A DNA stretch of 64,000 nucleotides from Polaribacter sp. SA4-12 (GTDB lineage Bacteria > Bacteroidota > Bacteroidia > Flavobacteriales > Flavobacteriaceae). This document shows, piece after piece, positions 9,416 through 18,310 of the stretch. The DNA is taken from assembly GCF_002163675.1 (NCBI RefSeq), contig NZ_CP019334.1, positions 1,910,001-1,974,000 of the forward strand, given 5' to 3'. Positions within the stretch are counted from its first letter, which is position 1, and every line of letters begins with the position of its first letter. The translations under genes were made by a program, and so were the position numbers. A model generated the notes under the pieces. It was given only the letters and a program-made list of their open reading frames with translations, was not told the DNA's origin and did not search any database.

Positions 9416-11353
9416 ATGCAAAATCAAAGTAGAATTGTAGTAGAAAATGTTGCTCCACAAATTAATCAAGGAACAGTATTTATAAAACGAGTTGTTGATG
9501 AAATTGTAAATGTAACTGCAGATGTCTTAGTTGACGGACATGATGTTCTTCAAGCTAGTTTATTATTTAAGCATGAAGCAGATAAAAAATGGTCAGAAAT
9601 TAGAATGCAACCGACTTCTAATGATGAATATATTGCCAATTTTCACACAGCAAAACAAGGATTTTATTCTTATAAAATTGAAGGATGGGTAGATTATGTT
9701 TTAAACTGGCAACATGGTTTAGAGCGTAAAATTGATGATTGTCAACATGTAAACTCAGAACTTTTAGAGGGAGCAGAATTGATTTCTTCAATTACTAAGA
9801 AAGTATCTTCAGAAGAAAAAGAATACTTATTACACTTAATCGCTATTTTTAAAAATCCAAACGACTATTCAGAAGCAATTAAAGAAGCTGTATCTGAAAA
9901 GTTAACGGCTATTTTCATAAAATATCCTCAGAAATTTCTAACTGAAACTTCTCCGGAATTTAAAGTATATGTAGATAGAAAAAAAGCAAGATTTAGTACT
10001 TGGTATGAATTTTTCCCACGTTCTGCATCAGAACAAGAAGGCAAACATGGTACCTTTAATGACTGCCATAGATTATTACCAAGAGTTGCTCAAATGGGAT
10101 TTGACACTTTGTACTTCCCTCCTGTTCATCCTATTGGTGAAGTTAATCGAAAAGGAAAAAACAACACTACTGTTGCACAAGATGGCGATGTTGGTTCTAC
10201 TTGGGGAATTGGTTCAAAAGAAGGAGGTCATAAAGATTTACATCCTGAATTAGGTTCAATTGAAGATTTTAAAAACTTAGTTGCAAAAGCTAAAGAGCTA
10301 GGTATTGAAGTTGCAATGGATTATGCTTTACAAGCTGCACCAGATCATCCTTGGGTTAAAGATCATCCAGATTGGTTTAAATGGAGACCCGATGGAACTG
10401 TACAATATGCAGAAAATCCACCAAAAAAATACCAAGATATTCTTCCAATTTATTGGGAAAGTAAAGACTTTAAAAATCTTTGGAAAGAATGTTTAGACAC
10501 TTTATTGTATTGGATTGATTGTGGAATTAATGTTTTTAGAGTTGATAACCCACATACAAAACCTTACTTTTTTTGGGGATGGATTATTGCCGAAGTAAAA
10601 AAACAACATCCTGATGTTTTGTTTTTAGCAGAAGCTTTTACGCGTCCTAAAGTAATGCAACAATTAGCAAAACAAGGATATACACAATCATATACTTATT
10701 TTACTTGGAGAAATTCTAAGCAAGAATTAATTGAGTATATGAACGATTTAACACAAACAGAACAAAAAGAATATATGAAACCTAATTTCTGGCCAAATAC
10801 ACCAGATATTAATCCGTTTCATTTACAAGGAGCGCCAGAAAGCAAATACTTACAACGTTACGCTTTGGCAGCAACTTTATGTTCTAATGTTGGTATTTAT
10901 GGACCTGTTTTTGAGCAGATGATAAGTGATCCTATTCCTGGAAAGGAAGAATATTATATGTCAGAAAAATTTCAGCTTTGTCACTATGATTGGTTCAAAG
11001 AAAATAAAGTAACTACTTTAATTTCTAGAATTAATAACATTAGAAAAGAGCACGAATCTTATCAACAGACAAATAATATTCAATTTTTAGAAACTGGTAA
11101 TGATCAATTAATTGCTTTCTATAAATGGAATGAAGATAGATCAAATGAAACAATAACAATTATAAGTTTAGATGCTTATAATTCGCAATCTGGTTCTGTA
11201 CAATTACCGCTTCATGATTTAAAAGTGAATCACGGTCAGAAAGTAGAAGTTGAAGATTTAGTAACAAGAAATTGTTATAACTGGTATAATGAATGGAATT
11301 ATGTAGAATTACATGCAACATTGCCTTTCCATATTTTCAAAATCAATAAATAA
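9416..11353 (+). CDS. glgE: alpha-1,4-glucan:maltose-1-phosphate maltosyltransferase
   Basis: Extends alpha-1,4-glucan by transferring maltosyl units from maltose-1-phosphate. At 645 residues it has family length: an N-terminal beta-sandwich (about 1-110), a helical insert (about 120-190), then a GH13_3 barrel. Catalytic features visible: YEFFPRSASEQEGKHGTF (about 197-214), nucleophile D377 in FRVDNPHTKP, acid/base E406 in LAEAFTRPK, and the NFWPNTPDI motif with D464. The stop overlaps the next start (TAATG at 11351-11355), so translation is coupled to the maltokinase. The gap after glgC is 44 bp with no terminator. Confidence 0.95.
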   Translation: MQNQSRIVVENVAPQINQGTVFIKRVVDEIVNVTADVLVDGHDVLQASLLFKHEADKKWSEIRMQPTSNDEYIANFHTAKQGFYSYKIEGWVDYVLNWQHGLERKIDDCQHVNSELLEGAELISSITKKVSSEEKEYLLHLIAIFKNPNDYSEAIKEAVSEKLTAIFIKYPQKFLTETSPEFKVYVDRKKARFSTWYEFFPRSASEQEGKHGTFNDCHRLLPRVAQMGFDTLYFPPVHPIGEVNRKGKNNTTVAQDGDVGSTWGIGSKEGGHKDLHPELGSIEDFKNLVAKAKELGIEVAMDYALQAAPDHPWVKDHPDWFKWRPDGTVQYAENPPKKYQDILPIYWESKDFKNLWKECLDTLLYWIDCGINVFRVDNPHTKPYFFWGWIIAEVKKQHPDVLFLAEAFTRPKVMQQLAKQGYTQSYTYFTWRNSKQELIEYMNDLTQTEQKEYMKPNFWPNTPDINPFHLQGAPESKYLQRYALAATLCSNVGIYGPVFEQMISDPIPGKEEYYMSEKFQLCHYDWFKENKVTTLISRINNIRKEHESYQQTNNIQFLETGNDQLIAFYKWNEDRSNETITIISLDAYNSQSGSVQLPLHDLKVNHGQKVEVEDLVTRNCYNWYNEWNYVELHATLPFHIFKINK

Positions 11354-12981
11354 TGACAAACAAAACGAATACAACTTCTAATTCTTCACTTTTCTCATCA
11401 AAAAATAAATGGGAAGAATTAATTGAGGATAAAGATTTTGTAAACGTTTTTTTATCTGATGTTTTAGAAGATTATATTCAAAAGCAACGCTGGTATGGTG
11501 GTAAATCTAGTAAAATAAAATATATAGAATTAAGTGAATATTTTAGAATTCAGAAAGAAGGAGAAGTCTATTTTGGATTAATTTTAGAAGTTAATTTTGT
11601 TGAAGCTTTTTATCATCATTACTTTTTACCAATCGCATTTGTTTCTGATGAAAATTATACCAAAGAAGGAAGAATTCTACCACTAAAGCTAAAAGATCAA
11701 GAAGGTTTTATAATCGATGCTACGCATTTAGAAGCCTTTAGAAAAGTAGTTTACGAAAGAATTAGTACAGCTTTACCTATTGATAAAACTCCTGTTCAAT
11801 ATCACAAAACAGAAGGTTTTAAATTTCCTACTTATGAATCATCAAGGTTGATGGGTGTAGAGCAAAGCAATACTTCTGTCATTTATAATGATGCTTATAT
11901 TTTAAAATTTTTTAGAAGAATTTATGCAGATAAAAATCCTGACTATGAAATGAGTCGTTTTTTATCACATAAAAAAGAATTTAAAAACACACCTCCTTAT
12001 TTAGGAAGTATGAATATTATAGATTCTGAAAATGTAAACATCACTATTGGATTAATGCAAAAATTAGTACCAAATAATGGTGATGCTTGGGAATATTTCT
12101 TGAAAGAAATTCATAAGGTTTATAAAAACATAGATAGCAAAAATATTTCTTTTGCAAATTTACCTGATGTAGAAATGTTTGAGCGCGTAAAAATCTCAGA
12201 AGTTTCTCCTCAGATTATAGATTGGATAGGACTTCATTTATTAAATAAAGTAAAAGTATTAGCTAAAAGAACAGCAGAAATGCATATTGCTTTAGGTTCT
12301 GAGTTTGAAGAAACAGCTTTTACTCCTACTCGTTTTAATGGAGATTACACGGTTTGGTTAAAAAACAGGTTAACGTATCAATTTCAAAATAGATTAAATC
12401 TTGCTGAAAACAATTTGCATAAACTAGAAGGTTATTCTTTAGAACTTGCACAAGAATTTTTAGATAGTAAAAACGAAATTAGAAAACGTTTGGTAAATTT
12501 TGATTGGACAAAGTTAAAAGGAGAAAGAATTAGAATTCATGGTGATTACCATTTAGGACAAGTTTTAGTGCAAGATGATGATTTTTGCATTCTAGATTTC
12601 GAAGGAGAACCAGAAAGTACAATTAGAGATAGAAAGGTAAAACAACCACCATTAAAAGATGTTGCTGGTTTGTTTAGATCTTTTCATTACGCAATTTATT
12701 CAACCATATTTAATCATCAAGATGAATATAATAAAGAGCAAACTGCCCTTTTTGAATATGGTGAATTATTATACAAATACATGGTTTCAATTTTTATGGA
12801 AACCTATGTTGCAACCACAAAAGAAGCAAACCTACATATAGGTTACAGAAACGAAAGAAGATTTTTATTAAAATATTGCTTGTTAGAAAAAGCAATTTAC
12901 GAGTTAGGTTACGAACTCAATTCAAGACCAAAATGGACAATTATTCCATTAAAAGGTATTGCAAATATTTTGAACTCATAA
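11353..12981 (+). CDS. maltokinase (Pep2/Mak-like), stand-alone
   Basis: Phosphorylates maltose with ATP to maltose-1-phosphate, the second route into GlgE. 542 residues: N-terminal cap domain beginning near QRWYGGKSSK (about 43-52), then an aminoglycoside-phosphotransferase-like kinase fold with catalytic HGDYHLGQVL and metal-binding LDFEGEP (about 397-424). In many bacteria this domain is fused to trehalose synthase TreS. Here it stands alone and no TreS lies in the window, so the maltose source is unclear. One-base overlap with glgE, and 4 bases to glgB. Confidence 0.9.
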   Translation: MTNKTNTTSNSSLFSSKNKWEELIEDKDFVNVFLSDVLEDYIQKQRWYGGKSSKIKYIELSEYFRIQKEGEVYFGLILEVNFVEAFYHHYFLPIAFVSDENYTKEGRILPLKLKDQEGFIIDATHLEAFRKVVYERISTALPIDKTPVQYHKTEGFKFPTYESSRLMGVEQSNTSVIYNDAYILKFFRRIYADKNPDYEMSRFLSHKKEFKNTPPYLGSMNIIDSENVNITIGLMQKLVPNNGDAWEYFLKEIHKVYKNIDSKNISFANLPDVEMFERVKISEVSPQIIDWIGLHLLNKVKVLAKRTAEMHIALGSEFEETAFTPTRFNGDYTVWLKNRLTYQFQNRLNLAENNLHKLEGYSLELAQEFLDSKNEIRKRLVNFDWTKLKGERIRIHGDYHLGQVLVQDDDFCILDFEGEPESTIRDRKVKQPPLKDVAGLFRSFHYAIYSTIFNHQDEYNKEQTALFEYGELLYKYMVSIFMETYVATTKEANLHIGYRNERRFLLKYCLLEKAIYELGYELNSRPKWTIIPLKGIANILNS

Positions 12982-12985
12982 AACT

Positions 12986-14893
12986 ATGGCACAAACAAAA
13001 GTACACAGTCTTTTTACAGAATTTGATATCAACCTTTTTCAGGCTGGAAAACATTATCGTCTTTACGAAAAATTCGGATCACATATTATAACAGTAGATG
13101 GTGTAAAAGGGACTTATTTTGCCGTTTGGGCTCCAAGTGCAAAATCAGTTGCTGTAATTGGAGATTTTAATTTTTGGTTAGAAGGAGAACATCACTTAAA
13201 TGTTCGTTGGGACGGAAGTGGTATTTGGGAAGGTTTTATTCCTAATATTGGTAAAGGAACTATTTATAAATATAAAATAAGAAGCGCCAACAACGACGTA
13301 ACAACAGAAAAAGCAGATCCTTTTGCAAGAAGATGTGAGCATCCTCCAAAAACTGCTTCAGAAGTTTGGGAAGATGATTATTCTTGGAATGATAAAAAGT
13401 GGATGAAAAACAGAAAGAAGAATAATGCATTAGATGCACCTTATTCTGTTTATGAAGTTCATTTAGGGTCTTGGAAAAAACAAGTTGAAGAAGGTCGTTT
13501 TTTAAGCTATAGAGAATTAGCAGAAGATTTAGTAAATTATGTAGAAGAAATGAATTTTACACATGTAGAATTTATGCCAATCATGGAATACCCTTACGAT
13601 CCAAGTTGGGGATATCAATTAACAGGATATTTTGCACCTACTTCTCGTTTTGGTTTTCCTGATGACTTTAAATATCTAGTTGATAAGTTTCACGAAAAAG
13701 GAATTGGAGTCTTATTAGATTGGGTTCCTTCTCACTTTCCTTCAGATGATCATGGTTTAGGTTTCTTTGATGGATCTCATTTATATGAACATCCAGACAG
13801 AAGAAAAGGGTATCATCAAGATTGGAAAAGTTTAATTTTTAACTACGGAAGAAACGAAATAAAAGCATTTTTAATTAGTAATGCTATCTTTTGGTTAGAC
13901 CAATATCATGCAGATGGATTAAGAGTAGATGCTGTTGCATCGATGTTATTCTTAGATTATTCTAGAGAAGAAGGAGAATGGGAACCAAATGAATTTGGAG
14001 GAAGAGAAAATTTAGATGCTATTGCTTTTATTAAAGAAATGAATGCTGCAGTTTATGAAGCATTCCCTGATGTACAAACAATTGCGGAAGAATCAACTTC
14101 TTTTCCACAAGTATCTAGACCAATTTATGATGGAGGTTTAGGTTTTGGAATGAAATGGATGATGGGTTGGATGCATGATACTTTAGATTATTTTGCAAAA
14201 GAATCTGTTTACAGAAAACATCATCAAAATGAATTAACATTTAGTTTAAATTACGCTTTTACTGAGAACTTTATGCTACCTCTTTCACATGATGAAGTTG
14301 TGTATGGCAAAAAGTCTATTGTAGAAAAAATGCCAGGAGATGAATGGCAAAAATTTGGAAACTTAAGATTAATGTATAGTCTTATGTATACACATCCAGG
14401 AACTAAATTATTGTTTCAAGGTGGTGAATTTGGGCAAACAAGCGAATGGAACTTTAATGGAAGTTTAGATTGGCATTTATTAGAATATGATGTTCATAAA
14501 GGAGCACAAACTTTAGTAAAAGAATTAAACAAACTATACAAAAAAGAACCTGCTTTACATCAAAAACAATTTTCAGCAGAAGGTTTTGAATGGATAGATC
14601 ATGGAGATCATGAAAACTCTGTAATGTCTTATGTTAGAAAAGGTGTAAATGAAAAAGATAATGTAGTTATCATTTTAAATTTAACACCAGTTCCTAGAGA
14701 AAATTACAGAATAGGTTTACCTAAAGCGGGTACTTTAAAAGAGGTTTTTAATAGTGATGCTAAAAAATATAACGGAACAGGTAACTATACAAACAAGAAG
14801 TTAACATCAAGCCAAAAAGAATGGAATGGTAGAGAAAATTCTATCGAACTTAATTTACCTCCGTTAGGTATGATTGCGTACAAATACAAATAA
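12986..14893 (+). CDS. glgB: 1,4-alpha-glucan branching enzyme
   Basis: Introduces alpha-1,6 branches into the glucan. 635 residues. It has a CBM48 N-terminal domain (about 30-125, GTYFAVWAPSAKSVAVIGDF), a GH13_9 barrel and a C-terminal beta domain. Catalytic motifs seen: nucleophile D315 in ADGLRVDAVASML, acid/base in IAEEST (about 367-370), and LPLSHDEVVYGKKS. Fifth gene of the operon; a 14 bp terminator stem follows. Completes the set ADP-glucose, maltose-1-P, linear glucan, branched glucan. Confidence 0.96.
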   Translation: MAQTKVHSLFTEFDINLFQAGKHYRLYEKFGSHIITVDGVKGTYFAVWAPSAKSVAVIGDFNFWLEGEHHLNVRWDGSGIWEGFIPNIGKGTIYKYKIRSANNDVTTEKADPFARRCEHPPKTASEVWEDDYSWNDKKWMKNRKKNNALDAPYSVYEVHLGSWKKQVEEGRFLSYRELAEDLVNYVEEMNFTHVEFMPIMEYPYDPSWGYQLTGYFAPTSRFGFPDDFKYLVDKFHEKGIGVLLDWVPSHFPSDDHGLGFFDGSHLYEHPDRRKGYHQDWKSLIFNYGRNEIKAFLISNAIFWLDQYHADGLRVDAVASMLFLDYSREEGEWEPNEFGGRENLDAIAFIKEMNAAVYEAFPDVQTIAEESTSFPQVSRPIYDGGLGFGMKWMMGWMHDTLDYFAKESVYRKHHQNELTFSLNYAFTENFMLPLSHDEVVYGKKSIVEKMPGDEWQKFGNLRLMYSLMYTHPGTKLLFQGGEFGQTSEWNFNGSLDWHLLEYDVHKGAQTLVKELNKLYKKEPALHQKQFSAEGFEWIDHGDHENSVMSYVRKGVNEKDNVVIILNLTPVPRENYRIGLPKAGTLKEVFNSDAKKYNGTGNYTNKKLTSSQKEWNGRENSIELNLPPLGMIAYKYK

Positions 14894-14900
14894 TATCTAC

Positions 14901-14955
14901 CCCTCTTTTTTATCTCTTATAATAGAATGATAAAAAAGAGGGTTCATTTTTTTAT
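14901..14955 (+). terminator. intrinsic terminator after glgB
   Basis: CCCTCTTTTTTATC (14901-14914) pairs perfectly with GATAAAAAAGAGGG (14929-14942) over 14 bp, with a 14-base loop and a downstream T-rich run (TTCATTTTTTTATA). It separates the glg operon from the GH31 gene. Confidence 0.8.
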
Positions 14956-15053
14956 ACTTCACAAAAAAGAGAAGTCATTTTTAAGACTTTGAAAATTCTT
15001 TTAGTATTTATCAAAAGAAATTATATAACGCTTATTTTTAAATAAATAAGAAA

Positions 15054-15061
15054 TATTTTTG
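15054..15061 (+). promoter_or_regulatory. -7 box for the GH31 gene
   Basis: TATTTTTG matches TAnnTTTG about 100 bases before the GH31 ATG. No clear TTG lies at the correct distance upstream. Between it and the gene lies ACG-TTAT-CGT (within AAAACGTTATCGTAAA, near 15080-15095), a short dyad that could be an operator; this is tentative. Confidence 0.4.
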
Positions 15062-15163
15062 CATTTAAAATAGACTAAAACGTTATCGTAAAAAAAGAAT
15101 TATATGCTCCCTTTTCATATAAACTTTTACGATTTTTGCAGGTCAAAATAAACAACCAAAACA

Positions 15164-17569
15164 ATGATTGTTAATACAGAGTTAGAACAAAAAGGGAATT
15201 TATTTCCTTCAGAAATTATAAATTACAAAAAGGATGTAGATACACTTTCCTTTACAACTAAAAACAATGTTGTTTTACAAGTTATAGTAGTAAGAGACAG
15301 TGTTATTCGTTTTAGATATAGCACAACTGGTAAATTTGAAAATGATTTTTCTTACGGAGTTACCATGCATGCAAGTAGAGGTTATAGCTTTTTAGATGTA
15401 ACAGAAAACGAAACTCATTACATTATTACTACTTCTAAATTAATTTGTAAAGTAGAAAAACTTAGTTTACAAGTAAGTTTATATGATGCTATTGATTTAA
15501 AACTGATCAACCAAGACGAAATTGGATTTCACTGGGAAGAAAGTTATGAATATGGTGGAGACATCGTAAAGATGAGTAAAGCTTGCCAAAAATCAGAAAG
15601 TTTTTATGGTTTAGGAGATAAGCCTGTAGATGTAAATTTAAAAGGAAAGCGTTTTGAAAACTGGGCAACAGATTCTTATGCTTTTGGTAAAAATACAGAT
15701 CCTATTTATAAAGCGATTCCATTTTATACAGCGATACAAGACAATAAATCGTACGGTATATTTTTTGATAATACATTTAAAACTTCTTTCGATTTTGCAC
15801 ATGAAAGAAGAAATGTAACAAGTTTTTGGGCACAAGGTGGAGAAATGAATTATTATTTCATTTACGGTCCACAAATGGAAGATGTAGTTAAAAATTACAC
15901 AGATTTAACTGGTAAGCCTCATGCTTTACCTCCATTATGGGCTTTAGGATTTCACCAATGTAAATGGTCGTATTACCCAGAAGCGAATGTAAAAGAAGTT
16001 ACTAATACATTTAGAGATTTAAAAATTCCTTGTGATGCTATTTATTTAGATATTGATTACATGGATGGATTCCGTTGTTTTACTTGGGATAAAGAATATT
16101 TTCCTGATCCAAAAAGAATGGTAAAAGAATTAGAAGAAGATGGTTTTAAAACCGTTGTAATTATAGATCCGGGAATTAAAATAGATTTAGAATATGATGT
16201 TTTTAAAGAAGGATTAGATAAAGACTATTTCTGTAAACGTGCAGATGGACCTTATATGAAAGGAAAGGTTTGGCCTGGTGAATGTTATTTTCCAGATTAC
16301 ACAAAACCAGAAGTTAGAGAATGGTGGTCTGGTTTATTCAAAGAATTAATAGAAGATATTGGTGTAAAAGGTGTTTGGAATGATATGAATGAACCTGCTG
16401 TAATGGACGTTCCTAACAAATCTTTCCCAGATGATGTTCGTCATGATTATGATGGAAACCCTTGTTCTCATAGAAAAGCACATAATATTTACGGAACTCA
16501 AATGGCACGTGCAACGTACCATGGTTTAAAGAAATACGCATATCCAAAAAGACCTTTTGTAATTACAAGATCTGCTTATTCTGGAGCACAACGTTATACA
16601 TCTACATGGATGGGAGATAACGTTGCAACTTGGGAACATTTAGCTATTGCAAACAACCAAGCTCAAAGAATGTCTATGTCAGGTTTTTCTTTTGCAGGAT
16701 CTGATATTGGTGGTTTTGCAGAACAACCACAAGGAGAATTATTTGCTCGTTGGATTCAATTAGGAATCTTCCATGCATTTTGTAGAGTACATTCATCTGG
16801 AGATCATGGAGATCAAGAACCTTGGGTTTTTGGTGAAGAAATTACAGATATTGTAAGAAAATTCGTTGAACTTAGATATCAATTATTACCATACTTATAT
16901 ACAGCTTTTTGGAATTATATAACTGACGGAACACCAATCTTAAAATCGTTAGTTTTATATGATCAAGAAGATACAGCAACACATTATAGAAGTGATGAGT
17001 TTGTTTATGGAGAACAAATTTTAGTTTGTCCTATACAAGAACCAAATGCAAAAGGGAGACGTATGTACGTTCCTAAAGGTAAATGGTATAATTTCTGGAC
17101 AGACGAATTAGTTGAAGGAGGAAAAGAAATGTGGGTAGATGCAGATTTAGAAAGTATGCCAATCTTTATTAAAGAAGGAGCAGTTATTCCTAAATATCCA
17201 GTACAGCAATATGTTGGTGAAAAGAAATTTGATGATATTACTTTAGATGTTTACTATAAAGAGGGTAAAGAATCTTCAAAATTATATGATGATGCTCATG
17301 ATGGCTATGATTATAAAAAAGGAAGATTTAGTTTACGTACTTTTAAAGTAACAGGTAAAAAAGAGGAATTAATTATACAACAACACAAGCGTGGAGATTT
17401 TAACGCAGATTACAGCAAGTTTAATATTGTATTCCATAATTTACCTTTCTCAATTACTTCTGTTCAAATAGATAATGTAGAAATATCAATAGACAATATT
17501 AACGAAGGTAAAACACAATCTATACTTATAGATAAAGAGTTTAATGAGTTACATTTATTAGGAAAATAA
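15164..17569 (+). CDS. GH31 family alpha-glucosidase
   Basis: Releases glucose from the non-reducing ends of alpha-glucans and oligosaccharides. 801 residues: N-terminal beta-sandwich (about 1-240), (beta/alpha)8 barrel, and C-terminal beta domains. The nucleophile is D407 in GVWNDMNEPAV; the acid/base is D485 in TSTWMGDNVATW; HSSGDHGDQEPW follows. No signal peptide, so probably cytoplasmic, consistent with turnover of the stored glucan made by the upstream operon. It has its own promoter region, separated from glgB by a terminator. GH31 also includes alpha-xylosidases; the exact substrate is not certain. Confidence 0.9.
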   Translation: MIVNTELEQKGNLFPSEIINYKKDVDTLSFTTKNNVVLQVIVVRDSVIRFRYSTTGKFENDFSYGVTMHASRGYSFLDVTENETHYIITTSKLICKVEKLSLQVSLYDAIDLKLINQDEIGFHWEESYEYGGDIVKMSKACQKSESFYGLGDKPVDVNLKGKRFENWATDSYAFGKNTDPIYKAIPFYTAIQDNKSYGIFFDNTFKTSFDFAHERRNVTSFWAQGGEMNYYFIYGPQMEDVVKNYTDLTGKPHALPPLWALGFHQCKWSYYPEANVKEVTNTFRDLKIPCDAIYLDIDYMDGFRCFTWDKEYFPDPKRMVKELEEDGFKTVVIIDPGIKIDLEYDVFKEGLDKDYFCKRADGPYMKGKVWPGECYFPDYTKPEVREWWSGLFKELIEDIGVKGVWNDMNEPAVMDVPNKSFPDDVRHDYDGNPCSHRKAHNIYGTQMARATYHGLKKYAYPKRPFVITRSAYSGAQRYTSTWMGDNVATWEHLAIANNQAQRMSMSGFSFAGSDIGGFAEQPQGELFARWIQLGIFHAFCRVHSSGDHGDQEPWVFGEEITDIVRKFVELRYQLLPYLYTAFWNYITDGTPILKSLVLYDQEDTATHYRSDEFVYGEQILVCPIQEPNAKGRRMYVPKGKWYNFWTDELVEGGKEMWVDADLESMPIFIKEGAVIPKYPVQQYVGEKKFDDITLDVYYKEGKESSKLYDDAHDGYDYKKGRFSLRTFKVTGKKEELIIQQHKRGDFNADYSKFNIVFHNLPFSITSVQIDNVEISIDNINEGKTQSILIDKEFNELHLLGK

Positions 17570-17580
17570 TTATTTCATCT

Positions 17581-17676
17581 CTCACTGTTTTCAGTGAGTT
17601 TTCTCACCGAAAACAGTGAGATGAAAAATACCCCATAAATGGGTATTGCAAGGATTATATTACTGCTATATATTTG
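17581..17676 (+). promoter_or_regulatory. regulated promoter, cassette 1
   Basis: CTCACTGTTTTCAGTGAG (17581-17598) and CTCACCGAAAACAGTGAG (17603-17620) are two dyads, followed by the dyad TACCCCATAAATGGGTA overlapping the -33 TTG (17646-17648), a 20 nt spacer and TATATTTG (17669-17676). The TACCC...GGGTA spacing resembles NarL/LuxR-type response regulator sites (inference). Confidence 0.7.
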
Positions 17677-17682
17677 TAATAT

Positions 17683-17787
17683 AAGTAATCTTTTCCCCAA
17701 CACTTTTTTAAGTGTTGTTGATTTCTTAAATATTTGTTTAACACAAAAAGCGATTAATAGGCCCTAAACTATAATCGCTTTTTTTTA
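17683..17787 (+). ncRNA. putative small RNA 1
   Basis: Predicted transcript of about 105 nt from the cassette 1 promoter to its terminator. It contains CCCC then a hairpin CAACACTT-TTTT-AAGTGTTG (17698-17717), and ends in the terminator stem AAGCGATTAATAG / CTATAATCGCTT (17748-17780) with T8. No open reading frame of useful size. The start is estimated from the -7 box; the end is the T run. No known RNA family recognised. Confidence 0.55.
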
Positions 17788-17827
17788 TGCCCTAGATTTA
17801 GTGAAATAAAATAATTTTTCAAGATAA

Positions 17828-17923
17828 CTCACTGAAAACAGTGGGTTATCTCACTGTTTTCAGTGAGGTGAAAAAAACCCCATAAATGGGTATTGTCTGT
17901 AATATAAAACTGTTATATATTTG
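17828..17923 (+). promoter_or_regulatory. regulated promoter, cassette 2
   Basis: Dyads CTCACTGAAAACAGTGGG (17828-17845) and CTCACTGTTTTCAGTGAG (17850-17867), then ACCCCATAAATGGGT (17877-17891), TTG (17893-17895), a 20 nt spacer, and TATATTTG (17916-17923). Compared with cassette 1 the order of the AAAA- and TTTT-centred dyads is swapped. Confidence 0.7.
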
Positions 17924-17929
17924 TAGCAT

Positions 17930-18032
17930 AATATTCTTATCCCCAAATAAGATAAAAAGCTGAAATTAATTTCAACTTTTATTTTGATACAAAGGCGACT
18001 AATAGGCCCCCAAACTATAATCGCTTTTTTTT
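17930..18032 (+). ncRNA. putative small RNA 2
   Basis: Predicted ~103 nt transcript. The 5' part can form CTTAT-CCCCAA-ATAAG, exposing a C-rich loop. A second hairpin is AAAAGCTGAAAT-TA-ATTTCAACTTTT. The terminator is GCGACTAATAG / CTATAATCGC (17996-18024) with T8. The core differs from those of cassettes 1 and 3. Confidence 0.55.
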
Positions 18033-18073
18033 ATGCCCTAGATTTAGTGAAATAAAATAATTTTTTAAGCTTT

Positions 18074-18169
18074 CTCACTGAAAACAGTGATTTGATTCAC
18101 TGTTTTCAGTGAGATGAAAAAAACCCCATAAATGGGTATTGTGAGTAATATAATACTACTTTATATTTG
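18074..18169 (+). promoter_or_regulatory. regulated promoter, cassette 3
   Basis: Dyads CTCACTGAAAACAGTGAT (18074-18091) and TTCACTGTTTTCAGTGAG (18096-18113), then ACCCCATAAATGGGT (18123-18137), TTG (18139-18141), a 20 nt spacer, and TATATTTG (18162-18169). The spacer is 20 nt in all three cassettes. Confidence 0.7.
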
Positions 18170-18175
18170 TAATAT

Positions 18176-18281
18176 AATTATTTATAATTTTCAAAAATTA
18201 GGAATTTGACGTTAAAGAAGTCTTTATTTTTTTAACATAAAAAGCGATTAATAGATCCCTAAACTATGATCGCTTTTTTTT
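18176..18281 (+). ncRNA. putative small RNA 3
   Basis: Predicted ~106 nt transcript. The core lacks the CCCC element of the other two and can pair GTTAAA with TTTAAC, with an inner AAAGA/TCTTT stem. The terminator is AAGCGATTAATAG / CTATGATCGCTT (18242-18273) with T8. Most diverged of the three. Confidence 0.5.
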
Positions 18282-18310
18282 ATACTCTAAAATTTAACTC
18301 TCAAACATAA

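Larger units (their letters stand above)
17581..18281 (+). repeat. three tandem ~206 bp promoter-RNA-terminator cassettes
   Basis: Three cassettes (17581-17787, 17828-18032, 18074-18281) share, in the same order, a pair of CTCACTG-N4-CAGTGAG dyads, ACCCCATAAATGGGTATTG, a 20 nt spacer, TATATTTG, a variable core, and a terminator hairpin AAGCGATTAATAG/CTATAATCGCTT with a T run. The -7 boxes are 247 and 246 bp apart. The 35 bp after the first two terminators (CCTAGATTTAGTGAAATAAA and onward) is also shared. Flanks are conserved while the cores differ, the pattern expected of paralogous small RNA genes. Confidence 0.85.

Noticed and set aside
9416..12981. Several 60-80 codon frames inside glgE, maltokinase and glgB
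   Set aside because: Shadow frames of long, well-supported genes.
17581..18281. Small RNA cassettes as a CRISPR array or satellite repeat
   Set aside because: Units contain promoters and terminators at fixed places, only three copies, ~206 bp long, with divergent cores rather than short equal spacers.
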